Positions 1-8,539 of a stretch of DNA of 64,000 nucleotides are shown piece by piece (within the stretch, counting starts at the first letter, position 1; every line of letters starts with the position of its first letter). Source of the stretch: DSVZ01 sp037439785. Lineage in GTDB: Bacteria; Verrucomicrobiota; Verrucomicrobiia; Limisphaerales; J093. A program made the position numbers and the translations under genes. The notes beneath the pieces were generated by a model. It was not told the DNA's origin and made no database searches. It saw only the letters and a program-made list of their open reading frames with translations. The DNA is taken from positions 8,900 through 72,899 of the forward strand of contig JBBIVJ010000024.1 of NCBI GenBank assembly GCA_037439785.1, in the 5' to 3' direction.

Positions 1-1368
1 CCGGAGGCGATCCCGGATGCAATCGAGCGCGGGGCCGCCGCCATCGTATGCGAACAGGGCGGGGGATTGCCGCACTACCGCACCACCTGCATCCGCGTGG
101 CCGACTGCCGCCGTGCCCTGGCCCGGGCGGCGGCGCGGTACTTTGGCGAACCCAGCCGGCGATTGCAGGTGGTGGTGGTGACGGGCTGTACGGACCGGGT
201 GAGTGTGGCCCATCTGCTGGCGGCGGTGCTGCGCGCGGCCGGCATTGCCACCGGTCTGGTGACCAGCCGGGAGTGTCAGTTGGGCCTGCGAACCCTCGGC
301 CCCTGGGCGGAGCGCATCGAGCCTCTGGATGTCCAGGAGCGCCTGGCGGAAATGGGGCGTGCCGGCTGCCGGGCGGCGGTGCTCGAGCTGCCACCCCAGG
401 CCGTGGCCCGCGGCAGCCTGACCGCCACCGAGCTGGACACGCTCCTGGTCACCGCATTGGCCCCTGCCGCCGCCGGGACCGAGGGGCCGTCCGCGGCCTC
501 CGGGCCGGGCTTCAACGGCGAGGCGGGACTGCAATTTCGCAAGGGCGGCGGCGGCTGGTGGTATCTGGAGGACGCCCTGGCGGGGCGGGCGGTGGCGGGG
601 GCCGGTCCGGCCCTGCGCGTGCGGTACGGGAGCGGCCGCGGCGGGCTGTTCCGCGTGCTTCGCGCGCAGGGGGACCTCCAGGGGACCCGCCTGCAATTGA
701 GCAGCGGCGAGGGCGTCAGTCGCGAAATCCACGTGCCCCTGCCCGGCCGTGAGGTGGCCCGCGCGGCGGTGGCGGTGCTGGCGGCGGCGCACGGCTGGAA
801 GTTGCCCGAGGCGGCCGTGCTCCGCGGGCTGGCGCACGCCACGCCCGTTCCCGGCCGGCTCGAACCGGTGCGGGAGGGGGCGGCGGGTGGCTTCCAGGTT
901 TTGGTGGATGCCACGCCGACCCTGGCCGATTTTGAGGCCACATTGCAGGAGCTGCGCGATCTGACCCCCGGCCGGCTGCGGGTGCTGATCGGCTGCGGGG
1001 CGCGGCACCCGGTGGCGACGCGGTCCCTGTGGGGCGAAGTGGCGGGCCGGTGGACGGACGAGGTGGTGGTGACCGACGACAACCCGGCACATGAACCACC
1101 CCGCCTGCTGGCGGCGGCCGTGGTGGCCGGTTGCGCGCGTGTCAGCGGCCGCCCCCCGCCCTATGTGCCGGACCGCCGGGAGGCCATGGCCGCGCTGCTG
1201 GCACGGGCTCAAGCCGGGGACTGCGTGTTGCTGGCCGGCAAGGGACATCTCGGCGTGCAGGCGGTGGGCGGGTGCGTGGTGCCGTTTGACGACCGCGAGC
1301 AGGCCGCGGCCCTGCTGGGGCAGCGCTCGTTCCGGCCGCGGCCGGGGCTCGCCACGGCGGAGAAGTGA
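1..1368 (+). CDS. MurE-like protein with a degraded active site (5' partial)
   Basis: The frame is open from the first base, so the true start lies upstream; 455 codons are visible. Similarity to MurE (UDP-MurNAc-tripeptide ligase) runs through all three domains: PDAIERGAAAIV at residues 5-16, VPGRLEPV near 282, TDDNP near 358 and LLAGKGH near 410. The catalytic residues are gone. The P-loop normally reading GTNGKTT reads GCTDRVS (bases 184-204), EVSSH reads ELPPQ, the NLTxDHLDYH stretch and the carbamylated lysine are missing with roughly 40 residues, DYAHTPDA reads DATPTLADF, and DNPR reads DNPAH (bases 1078-1092). The gene is in frame and leads directly into murF. It is most likely a catalytically dead MurE paralogue with a true murE upstream, but that is inference. 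The family is clear; the function is not. Confidence 0.8.
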   Translation, partial: PEAIPDAIERGAAAIVCEQGGGLPHYRTTCIRVADCRRALARAAARYFGEPSRRLQVVVVTGCTDRVSVAHLLAAVLRAAGIATGLVTSRECQLGLRTLGPWAERIEPLDVQERLAEMGRAGCRAAVLELPPQAVARGSLTATELDTLLVTALAPAAAGTEGPSAASGPGFNGEAGLQFRKGGGGWWYLEDALAGRAVAGAGPALRVRYGSGRGGLFRVLRAQGDLQGTRLQLSSGEGVSREIHVPLPGREVARAAVAVLAAAHGWKLPEAAVLRGLAHATPVPGRLEPVREGAAGGFQVLVDATPTLADFEATLQELRDLTPGRLRVLIGCGARHPVATRSLWGEVAGRWTDEVVVTDDNPAHEPPRLLAAAVVAGCARVSGRPPPYVPDRREAMAALLARAQAGDCVLLAGKGHLGVQAVGGCVVPFDDREQAAALLGQRSFRPRPGLATAEK

Positions 1369-1370
1369 AC

Positions 1371-2813
1371 ATGGAAGCGCGGGACCTCCAGAGCCTGGCG
1401 CGTGATTGCGGGGGCGCGCTGCACGCGGCGCCCGCGACCGGGGGCGTGGTGCGGCGCGTGTGCACGGACTCGCGCGCCGTCCGGCCGGGGGACTTGTTTG
1501 TGTGTCTGGTGGGCGAACGTTTTGACGGCCACGCCTACGCGGCAGAGGCCTTGCAGCGCGGAGCGGTGGCGGTGCTCGGCGAGCCGGACCGGCTGGCGGG
1601 GCTGCCGGCGACGGCGCCGCGGATTCTGGTGGTGGACAGCCGCCGGGCGCTGGGCCGGTTGGCGGCGGCGCACCGGCGCCGGTTTCCCGGACCGGTGGTG
1701 GCGGTGGCGGGGTCCAACGGCAAGACCACCACCAAGGAATTGCTGGCGGCGGCGTTGCGTACCGGGGGCGCGGTGGTGGCCAGCCCGGCCAGTTACAACA
1801 ACGACATCGGCGTGCCGCTGACGTTGCTGGAGCTGGAGCCGGTGCACCGGGCGGCGGTGGTCGAGGTGGGCACCAATCATCCCGGCGAACTGGCGTCGCT
1901 GTTGGCGATGGCCCGGCCGACGCACGGCGTGTTGACGCGGTTGGGGCGGGAGCATCTCGAGTTTTTTGGCGACCTGGAGGGGGTGATTGCCGAAGAGGCC
2001 CGGCTGGCGGCGGCGCTGCCCCCGGAGGGGACCCTGTTGCTGGCGGGGGATGGTCCGGGGGTGGAAGCCGTGGCGGCGCGCACCCTGGCCCGGGTGGTCC
2101 GCGCGGGCTGGGGGGCGGAAAATGACTGGCAGGCCACGGCGGCGGCGGTCAGCGAATGGGGCACGTGGTTCACGGTGCGGGCGCCGCAGGCGGAATGGAG
2201 CGGAGAATACCGGCTGCAGTTGGTGGGGCGGCACCAGGTGGAGAATGCCCTGCTGGTCCTGGCCGCGTGTGCCGCCCTGGGGTTGGAGCGCGAGCCGGTG
2301 GCGGCCGCCCTGGCGGCGACGCGTCCGGCCCCGCACCGTCTGGAGGTGCACGCGGTGGCCGGCGTGCGCATTCTGGACGACACGTACAATGCCAACCCGG
2401 ATTCGATGCGCGCGGCACTCGAGGTCTTGCGGGATGTGGGGGCGCCCGGACGCCGCTGGGCGTTGTTGGGGGACATGGGTGAGCAGGGGCCGGCGGCGGA
2501 GGCGGGGCATGCGGAGATGGGGCGGGCGGCGGTGGCGGCCGGGGTGGACCGCCTGGTGGTCATCGGCCGCTGGGCCGGTGCCTACGCGGCGGGGGCGGGT
2601 GGGGCGCAAACGTTCCCCGCCGGGGCGGAGGCGGCCGCGGCCGCGGCGGTGTTGGCGGAGGTGCGGGCAGGGGACGTGGTGTTGGTGAAGGCATCGCGGG
2701 CGGCACGGCTGGAGCGGGTGGTCGAGGCCCTGGTGCAGGGCTTGACGGCGCGGACGAGCGGGGCGGGGACGGGAACAGCCGCGGAGAGGACGGAGGCATG
2801 CTTTACTACCTGA
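1371..2813 (+). CDS. murF: UDP-MurNAc-tripeptide--D-Ala-D-Ala ligase MurF
   Basis: Adds D-Ala-D-Ala to the UDP-MurNAc-tripeptide in the cytoplasm, the last soluble step of peptidoglycan precursor synthesis. The 480-residue length is normal. Visible motifs are an intact P-loop GSNGKTTT (near residue 114), NNDIGVPLTLL, EVGTNHPGEL, the MurF signature DTYNANPDSM, and LLGDMGE. The ATG at 1371 is preferred over a GTG at 1365 because GGAG lies 8 bases upstream. One oddity: after HLEFFGDLEGV, where many MurF proteins carry the lysine that becomes carbamylated, this protein reads IAEEARL, with glutamates. The gene starts 2 bases after the MurE-like stop and overlaps mraY by 16 bases, so it is operonic. 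Confidence 0.95.
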   Translation: MEARDLQSLARDCGGALHAAPATGGVVRRVCTDSRAVRPGDLFVCLVGERFDGHAYAAEALQRGAVAVLGEPDRLAGLPATAPRILVVDSRRALGRLAAAHRRRFPGPVVAVAGSNGKTTTKELLAAALRTGGAVVASPASYNNDIGVPLTLLELEPVHRAAVVEVGTNHPGELASLLAMARPTHGVLTRLGREHLEFFGDLEGVIAEEARLAAALPPEGTLLLAGDGPGVEAVAARTLARVVRAGWGAENDWQATAAAVSEWGTWFTVRAPQAEWSGEYRLQLVGRHQVENALLVLAACAALGLEREPVAAALAATRPAPHRLEVHAVAGVRILDDTYNANPDSMRAALEVLRDVGAPGRRWALLGDMGEQGPAAEAGHAEMGRAAVAAGVDRLVVIGRWAGAYAAGAGGAQTFPAGAEAAAAAAVLAEVRAGDVVLVKASRAARLERVVEALVQGLTARTSGAGTGTAAERTEACFTT

Positions 2814-3949
2814 GCCAGTACCTGCTGGAACAGACCCGGGGCACGGAACTGGGCGACTGGATTTCCGGCCTGCGGGTCTTTCGCTACCTCACCTTCCGGG
2901 CGGCGGGGGCGGCGGCGACGGCGTTGCTGCTGAGTTTGTGGCTGGGGCCGCGGGTGATCGCCTGGCTGCGGCGGATGAATTTCGGCGAGCATTACCAGTC
3001 CCGCGCGGCGCAGCACGGGGCCGGGGCGACAGCGGGGGCGCCGGACAAGCGGGGGACGCCCACGATGGGCGGGGTGCTGATCGTGCTGGTGATCGAGGTG
3101 ACGGTGGTGCTCTGGACGCAGGTGAATTATCTGGTGGCGCTGACGCTGCTGCCCCTGTTCGGGCTGGCGGTGGTGGGGTTTTACGACGATTACACCAAGG
3201 TCACGCGCCGGAGCGGTGACGGCGTGCGCGCGCGGGTCAAGTTGGGGGCCCAGGCGGCCCTGGGGCTGTTCATTGCGGGGTACCTGTGGTCGCTGCCCTC
3301 GACGCAGGCGTTGATCACGGACGTGCGGGTGCCGTTTGTGAAGGTACCGGTGTGGAGCGGGGTGGCCTGGCTGGGCGGGGCCATCACGGTGTTGACGATC
3401 ATGGGCAGCTCGAACGCCGTGAACCTGACCGATGGCCTGGACGGTCTGGCGGCGGGGTGCACGCTGATCGTGGCGGGGGTGTTCGTGGTGCTGAGCTACG
3501 TGGCCGGGCACGCCCTGTTCGCCGAGTACCTCCAGGTGCCCTACCTGCCGGGGTCGGGGGAGCTGACGGTGGTGTGTGCGGCGATTTTCGGTGCCTGCCT
3601 GGGGTTTTTGTGGTTCAACTGCCATCCGGCGGAGGTGTTCATGGGGGACACCGGCTCGCTGGCCCTGGGGGGGGTGCTGGGGATCATTGCCGTGCTGATC
3701 CACCAGCCGCTGGTGCTGTTCATCGCGGGGGGGGTGTTTGTGGCGGAGGCGGTGTCGGTTATGCTCCAGGTCGGCTGGTGCAAATACACCCGGCGCCGGT
3801 TCGGTGAGGGGCGGCGCCTGTTCCTGATGGCGCCCCTGCACCACCACTTCCAGAAGCGCGGCTGGCCGGAGTCCAAGGTGACCATGCGCTTTTACATCCT
3901 CGGGGTCTTGTGTGGGGTGGCGGCTCTGGCCACCTTGAAACTGCGATGA
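2798..3949 (+). CDS. mraY: Phospho-MurNAc-pentapeptide transferase MraY
   Basis: Transfers phospho-MurNAc-pentapeptide to undecaprenyl phosphate at the inner face of the membrane to make lipid I. It has 383 residues and about ten hydrophobic segments. Family motifs present are FYDDYTKV (catalytic Asp pair), NLTDGLDGLAAG, FMGDTGSLALGG, and HHHFQKRGWPESKV near the C-terminus. GGAGAGGA lies about 7 bases before the ATG. The start lies inside the end of murF (16-base overlap), pointing to translational coupling. In most dcw clusters murD follows; here a 436-base gap and a LysM gene follow. Confidence 0.97.
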   Translation: MLYYLSQYLLEQTRGTELGDWISGLRVFRYLTFRAAGAAATALLLSLWLGPRVIAWLRRMNFGEHYQSRAAQHGAGATAGAPDKRGTPTMGGVLIVLVIEVTVVLWTQVNYLVALTLLPLFGLAVVGFYDDYTKVTRRSGDGVRARVKLGAQAALGLFIAGYLWSLPSTQALITDVRVPFVKVPVWSGVAWLGGAITVLTIMGSSNAVNLTDGLDGLAAGCTLIVAGVFVVLSYVAGHALFAEYLQVPYLPGSGELTVVCAAIFGACLGFLWFNCHPAEVFMGDTGSLALGGVLGIIAVLIHQPLVLFIAGGVFVAEAVSVMLQVGWCKYTRRRFGEGRRLFLMAPLHHHFQKRGWPESKVTMRFYILGVLCGVAALATLKLR

Positions 3950-4385
3950 ACCTCCTGGTCTGCCGGACGATTCTTTCGCGCGGGCCGCACGCCGCGGGCG
4001 GGCGGGGACGAAAAGGTGTCTCCGGTGGGTTTGTCGCTTGCCGGAGGGGAGGGGGGTTGTTACAAGCGGTCTTCGAGACAGGGGTGGGCTGGTCCTCCGG
4101 TGAAAAGGTCCGGCTGACCCCGGATTGCCCGCGCTGCAACCCATTTTCTCAGGCCGGGCAACGGGGCGGGTTTTTTCAGCGGACCGCGCCGCCGAGTGGC
4201 TGTGCTGGCCGGAGCGGCTCATTCCCTGTCTCCGTCAGACTCCCGGCCGGAGTCGGGCGAGCCCTGGAGGACCGCCCCCGGCCGGGAAGCGCCCGTCCGA
4301 ATTTGCCGGGGGATTTGGCGAGGGCGAATCCCGCGGCAACAACTCAACTCCCCTCGACCTGCCTGCCCGTCAACCCATCGCCGCC
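3950..4385. other. 436-base non-coding gap at the usual murD position
   Basis: No reading frame here resembles MurD or any family I recognise. The open frames that cross it lack codon bias and are explained by high GC. There is a T-run (gggttttttc, near 4170) after an imperfect pairing of CTGCAACCC with GGGTTTTTTCAG, which could be a weak terminator after mraY. A promoter for the LysM gene would have to lie here, but no clear one is seen. Confidence 0.5.
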
Positions 4386-5174
4386 ATGAACACTCCGTCG
4401 CCGTTGCAACCGCTGGGGCGCGCTCCCAGTTCCGGCCATTCCTCCTGGAACCTGGCCATCGTCATCATCGTCACCCTGCACGTCGTCTTCTTTGCCGGCC
4501 TGCTGCAGCAGGGCTGCCGTCGGCCCACGAGCGAGACGGCGGGCACCACCAACCTGGGACTGACCCCCACCCAGCCCACCAACGCGGCCTCCGACGCCTT
4601 CGCCGGTTACGCGCCGCCGTACACACCGCCGGCCACCACGCCGGAGCCCACCAACCTCGACGCCTACACGCCGCCCGCCGCGGTGGACACCAATTTCCTG
4701 CCGGCGGCGACCACAGTTCCCACCAGTTACTGGGCCAACGCCACCTTCCAGCCCACCAACCTCGTCACCACCCCGGAGCCGGCGCCGGTGCCGGCCCCGA
4801 CCACCTTCACCGAGCACAAGATCGCGGCGGGTGACACCCCCGCCCGCATCGCCCGCAAGTACAGCCTCACCCTGGACCAGTTGCGGGAGGCCAACCCGGA
4901 CATGAATGACCGCCGCCTCCAGATTGGCCAAACCCTCCGCATCCCCGCCCCCGCCCCGCGCGTCACCGCCGCGGCGACGCCCGAGGCCGCCACGGGCGAG
5001 ACGGTGCATGTGGTCCAAGCCGGCGAGACCCTCACCCGCATCGCTGCCCGTTACGGCACCACCGTCCAGGAGCTGCGCCGGTACAACAACCTCCGCACCG
5101 ACCGCATCCTGGTGCAACAGCGTCTGAAAATCCCGCCGACGGCGGCCAAGGCCCACGCCGCGCCCCAACCCTGA
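4386..5174 (+). CDS. LysM-domain membrane-anchored protein
   Basis: 262 residues. A short cytoplasmic N-terminus is followed by one hydrophobic segment (NLAIVIIVTLHVVFFAGLL, near residues 21-40), then a Pro/Thr-rich linker of about 100 residues, then two LysM repeats. The first begins at HKIAAGDTPARIARKYSL and ends at LRIPAPAP; the second begins at HVVQAGETLTRIAARYGT and ends at LKIPPTA. LysM domains bind peptidoglycan GlcNAc, so this is likely an inner-membrane protein contacting the wall. The ATG is chosen because upstream codons in the same frame give a Pro/Arg-rich shadow. It sits between mraY and ftsW where murD is expected. No catalytic domain is visible, so it may be a structural or recruiting factor; this is inferred only from domain content and neighbours. 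Confidence 0.88.
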   Translation: MNTPSPLQPLGRAPSSGHSSWNLAIVIIVTLHVVFFAGLLQQGCRRPTSETAGTTNLGLTPTQPTNAASDAFAGYAPPYTPPATTPEPTNLDAYTPPAAVDTNFLPAATTVPTSYWANATFQPTNLVTTPEPAPVPAPTTFTEHKIAAGDTPARIARKYSLTLDQLREANPDMNDRRLQIGQTLRIPAPAPRVTAAATPEAATGETVHVVQAGETLTRIAARYGTTVQELRRYNNLRTDRILVQQRLKIPPTAAKAHAAPQP

Positions 5175-5229
5175 ACGCCTGGCGCAGGGGCGGTTCCCGC
5201 CCGCACCCCCTGCCTCCCCGCTGCCGCGC

Positions 5230-6366
5230 ATGAAAGCCGTTTCAACCCTCCTGGTGATGGTGGTGCTGGCCCTGACCTGCCTGGGGCTGGTGGTGCAGTA
5301 CAGCCTGAGCCCGGACGGGAGCAGTTGGCGGTTTTTGTCGCGGCAGTTGCTGGGGGCGGGGCTGGGGTTGGTGCTGGCGGCGGGGGTGGCGTTCGTGCTG
5401 CCCTACGCCTGGCTGGAACGGCTGGCATGGGTGGCGCTGGGCCTGACCCTGGTGCTGTTGGTAATGGTGCTGCTGCCGCTGCCCATCTGCCATCGGGCCA
5501 ATGGCGCCCAGCGGTGGTTCCGCGTGGGTGGCGTTCAGTTCCAGCCCTCCGACCTGGCCAAAATCACCCTGCTGCTGGCGCTGGCGCGGTACGCCGCCCG
5601 GGCACGGGCGGACATGGCCTCCTTCAGGGGGGGCGTGGTCCTGCCGGCTCTGATCATCGGCCCCGTGCTGGGGTTGATCTTCTTCGAGCCGGACTGGGGG
5701 ACGGCGTTGATGCTGGGCGGGGTGAGCGCGGGGGTGCTGCTGGTGGCGGGGGTGCGCTGGCGGTACTTTCTGCCGCCGGTGGTGGCGGGTCTGGGGGCGA
5801 TGGCGGTGCTGATCATCCTGAACCCAACCCGCTCGGACCGGCTGTACAGTTGGCTCCACGTTGAGGAGACCCGCCTCGATACCGGCCATCAGGTGTGGCA
5901 GTCGTGGATCGCACTGGGGGCGGGAGGCCTGACCGGCGTCGGTTTCGACCGGAGCACGCAGAAGCGCATCGTGCCCGAGGCGCACAACGACTTCGTGTTC
6001 GCCATCGTGGGCGAGGAGTTCGGCTTTGTCGGCTCGGTGCTGCTGATCGCGCTGTACCTGCTGCTGTTCGGCTGCGGGGGCTACATCGCCTGGCGGGCAC
6101 CGGACTCCTTCGGCACGTTTCTGGCCACCGGCCTGACCTTCCTGGTGGGGGTGCAGGCGCTGTGCAACATCGCCGTGGTGTCCGGCGCGCTGCCGAACAA
6201 GGGGCTGTCCCTGCCATTCCTCAGCTACGGCGGCTCCGGCCTGATGATGTCGCTGGTGGTCATGGGGCTGCTGTTGCGCGTGGCACGCGCGGCGGTGGAA
6301 CAGCCGCGGGAGGAGGCCGCCGATCTGGTGCTCGGCCCGATCCCGGAGACCGCGGGGGCCTCATGA
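5230..6366 (+). CDS. ftsW: Septal SEDS glycosyltransferase FtsW
   Basis: SEDS-family peptidoglycan polymerase that works with a septal class B PBP. It has 378 residues and about ten membrane segments. Motifs are VQFQPSDLAKI, FFEPDWGTALML (the catalytic-region Asp of SEDS proteins), the large loop with EAHNDFVFAIVGEEFG, and the C-terminal NKGLSLPFLSYGGSGL. FtsW rather than RodA is inferred from its place between mraY and murG. Its stop overlaps the murG start as ATGA. Confidence 0.95.
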   Translation: MKAVSTLLVMVVLALTCLGLVVQYSLSPDGSSWRFLSRQLLGAGLGLVLAAGVAFVLPYAWLERLAWVALGLTLVLLVMVLLPLPICHRANGAQRWFRVGGVQFQPSDLAKITLLLALARYAARARADMASFRGGVVLPALIIGPVLGLIFFEPDWGTALMLGGVSAGVLLVAGVRWRYFLPPVVAGLGAMAVLIILNPTRSDRLYSWLHVEETRLDTGHQVWQSWIALGAGGLTGVGFDRSTQKRIVPEAHNDFVFAIVGEEFGFVGSVLLIALYLLLFGCGGYIAWRAPDSFGTFLATGLTFLVGVQALCNIAVVSGALPNKGLSLPFLSYGGSGLMMSLVVMGLLLRVARAAVEQPREEAADLVLGPIPETAGAS

Positions 6367-7562
6367 AACGCGCGTCCGCATCCCCCCCGTGGGTGGCCCT
6401 CGCCTGTGGCGGGACCGGCGGACATTTGTTCCCCGGCCTGGCGGTGGGAGAGGTCCTCGAGGCCCGGGGGGTCGAGGTGCACTACCTGGTTTCCGCCAAG
6501 GAGGTGGACCAGCGCATCGTGCGCGGCCTGCCCCCCGAGCGGGTGGTGACCCTGCCCGTGGTGGGACTCAACGGCCGGGGCTGGCTGGCCTTTGGCCGGG
6601 CGTGGATGGCCTCCCGCCGGCAGGTGGTCCGGCAGTTTCGGCTCCGGCCCCCGGCCGCGGTGCTGGCGATGGGCAGCTTCACCAGCGCCCCGCCGATCCT
6701 GGCGGGAAAGCGGGTGGGAGCGACCACCCATCTGCACGAGGCCAACGCCATTCCCGGACGCGCCAACCGCTGGCTGGCCCACGTGGTGGACGAGGCGTTT
6801 GTGTACTTCCCCCGGGCGGCGGAACGGCTCTGGCATCCACGGGTGCAGGCCGTGGGCCTGCCGCTGCGCGAGGCGTTCCGGGCGCCCGAGCTGGATGCCG
6901 GCTCCTGCCGGCGGGCGCTGGGGCTGGACGCGGAGGCGCCGGTGCTCCTGGTCATGGGCGGCAGCCAGGGGGCGCATGCGCTGAACGAACTGGCCGTGCG
7001 CACGCTGCCGGTGCTCCGGCTCTGGGTGCCCACGCTGCAGGTGCTGCACCTGACCGGCGCGGCAGATGGCGAGGCGGTGCGGCAGGCCTACCGCGCCGCC
7101 GGGGTGCCGGCGGTGGTGCGGCCGTTCCTGACCGAAATGGAGCTGGCCCTGGGGGCAGCCACGGTGGCGGTCAGCCGGGCCGGTGCCGGCAGCCTGGCCG
7201 AGTTTGCCGCGATGCGCCTGCCCGCGGTGCTCGTGCCCCTGCCCACCGCCGCCGACAACCACCAGTATCACAATGCCCGCGCCTTCGCCGATTCCGGTGC
7301 CGCCCGTCTCCTGCCCCAGGCCGAGGCCACCCCCGAATCCCTGACCCGCGAACTGCGCCCCCTGCTGCGCGAACCGGCCCGGCGCCACGCCCTCCAGCTC
7401 GGCCTGGCCCGCTGGCACACGCCGGAGGCGGCCGAACGCCTGGCCGGCGTGCTCCTCTGTGCCGTTGCCCCACGCAACCCCGCGGCTCCCGCCGCTGTGC
7501 CGGCCCCGGCCCGCGCACCGGCAACGGACGCCCAACCCCTGACATCCCCGCTTTCCCCATGA
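6363..7562 (+). CDS. murG: GlcNAc transferase MurG
   Basis: Adds GlcNAc to lipid I to make lipid II at the inner face of the membrane. 399 residues. It shows the N-terminal GGTGGHLFPGLAV, HEANAIPGRANR (usually HEQNAVPG), the donor-domain GGSQGAHALNE, SRAGAGSLAEFAA and the lipid-proximal PLPTAADNHQ. The last 35 or so residues are an Ala/Pro-rich tail beyond the usual MurG end. It overlaps ftsW and murB by 4 bases each (ATGA at both ends). The direct murG-murB overlap leaves no room for murC, which often sits between them. Confidence 0.96.
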   Translation: MKRASASPPWVALACGGTGGHLFPGLAVGEVLEARGVEVHYLVSAKEVDQRIVRGLPPERVVTLPVVGLNGRGWLAFGRAWMASRRQVVRQFRLRPPAAVLAMGSFTSAPPILAGKRVGATTHLHEANAIPGRANRWLAHVVDEAFVYFPRAAERLWHPRVQAVGLPLREAFRAPELDAGSCRRALGLDAEAPVLLVMGGSQGAHALNELAVRTLPVLRLWVPTLQVLHLTGAADGEAVRQAYRAAGVPAVVRPFLTEMELALGAATVAVSRAGAGSLAEFAAMRLPAVLVPLPTAADNHQYHNARAFADSGAARLLPQAEATPESLTRELRPLLREPARRHALQLGLARWHTPEAAERLAGVLLCAVAPRNPAAPAAVPAPARAPATDAQPLTSPLSP

Positions 7563-8533
7563 CCGGTGCCGGCAGCCTTCCGTCCTCCGCCCCTGCACGG
7601 GTGGCGGCTTTTGACCGTGCCGAACGGGAGGCGCTGGCGGAGGCGTTGCGGAGCCGGTTGTCGGCCGAGGCGGGGGTGCGAGTGGATGAACCGCTGGCCC
7701 GCCGCACCACCCTGCGGGTAGGGGGGCCGGCGGACTGGTTCGTGGAACCGGCCTCCGAGGCGGACCTGGCGGAGGTGTTGCGATTCTGCGCCGACCGTGC
7801 CCTGCCGTGGCGGGTGCTTGGGCGGGGCTCGAACCTGCTGGTGCGGGACGGCGGCGTGCGGGGCGTGGTGGTAAGCCTCAGCCACCGATACTGGGCCCGC
7901 ATCGAGGTGCGGGGCGAGGAGGTCCACGCCGGCGCCGGCGCCCGGTTGAAGGAGGTCGCCGCGGCCGCGTTGCGGCACGGGCTGGCCGGGCTCGAGTTCC
8001 TCGAGGGCATCCCGGGCAGCGTGGGCGGGGCGTTGCGCATGAACGCTGGCGCGTTCCAGAGCTGGACCTTTGCCGTGCTGGAACGGCTGCGCTGGATGCG
8101 GTCGGACAGCAGCATCGAGGAACGACCGGCGGCCGACGTCCCCGCGCGGTACCGGGACTGCCCGTTGCTAGCCCGGGCGGTGGCCCTGGGCGCGGTCTTC
8201 CACGGCCGTCCCGAGTCGCCGGAGGCGATCCGCGCCCGGATGAACGCCTACAGCGAGCGGCGGTGGCGGACGCAACCGCGGGAGCCCAGCGCCGGGTGCT
8301 TGTTCAAGAATCCGGAGGCCCTGCCCGCCGGCCGGCTCATCGCGGAGTTGGGGCTCAAAGGCACCGCCGTGGGCGGCGCCCGCGTGTCCGAAGTCCACGG
8401 CAACTTCGTCGTCACCCGTGCCGGCGCGCGCGCGCGGGACGTGCTCGATCTGCTGGAGCGGGTGCGGACCGCGGCCCGGACGCGGCGGGGCATCTGCCTG
8501 GAACCGGAAGTGGAAATCTGGGGGGAGGATTGA
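7559..8533 (+). CDS. murB: UDP-N-acetylenolpyruvoylglucosamine reductase MurB
   Basis: FAD enzyme that reduces UDP-GlcNAc-enolpyruvate to UDP-MurNAc with NADPH. 324 residues. The FAD-binding segment reads TTLRVGGPADWFVEP followed by LGRGSNLLV; EGIPGSVGGALRMNAGAF and RYRDCPL follow. The proton-donor position reads SAGCLFKNP, with Cys where E. coli has Ser; MurB proteins with Cys at this place are known. The C-terminal VHGNFVV and LEPEVEIWG are standard. The length and the absence of the long type I loop fit a type II MurB. The ATG overlaps the murG stop. Confidence 0.95.
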   Translation: MTGAGSLPSSAPARVAAFDRAEREALAEALRSRLSAEAGVRVDEPLARRTTLRVGGPADWFVEPASEADLAEVLRFCADRALPWRVLGRGSNLLVRDGGVRGVVVSLSHRYWARIEVRGEEVHAGAGARLKEVAAAALRHGLAGLEFLEGIPGSVGGALRMNAGAFQSWTFAVLERLRWMRSDSSIEERPAADVPARYRDCPLLARAVALGAVFHGRPESPEAIRARMNAYSERRWRTQPREPSAGCLFKNPEALPAGRLIAELGLKGTAVGGARVSEVHGNFVVTRAGARARDVLDLLERVRTAARTRRGICLEPEVEIWGED

Positions 8534-8539
8534 GCGGGC

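Noticed and set aside
2582..4222. 546-codon minus-strand open frame over mraY and the murD-position gap
   Set aside because: Antisense to mraY; Arg/Gln/His-rich with no family similarity, so it does not fill the murD gap.
3910..4389. Plus-strand frame in the gap after mraY, considered as a murD remnant
   Set aside because: No MurD motif (no P-loop, no DSKATN-type or HRxE-type segment) and biased composition.
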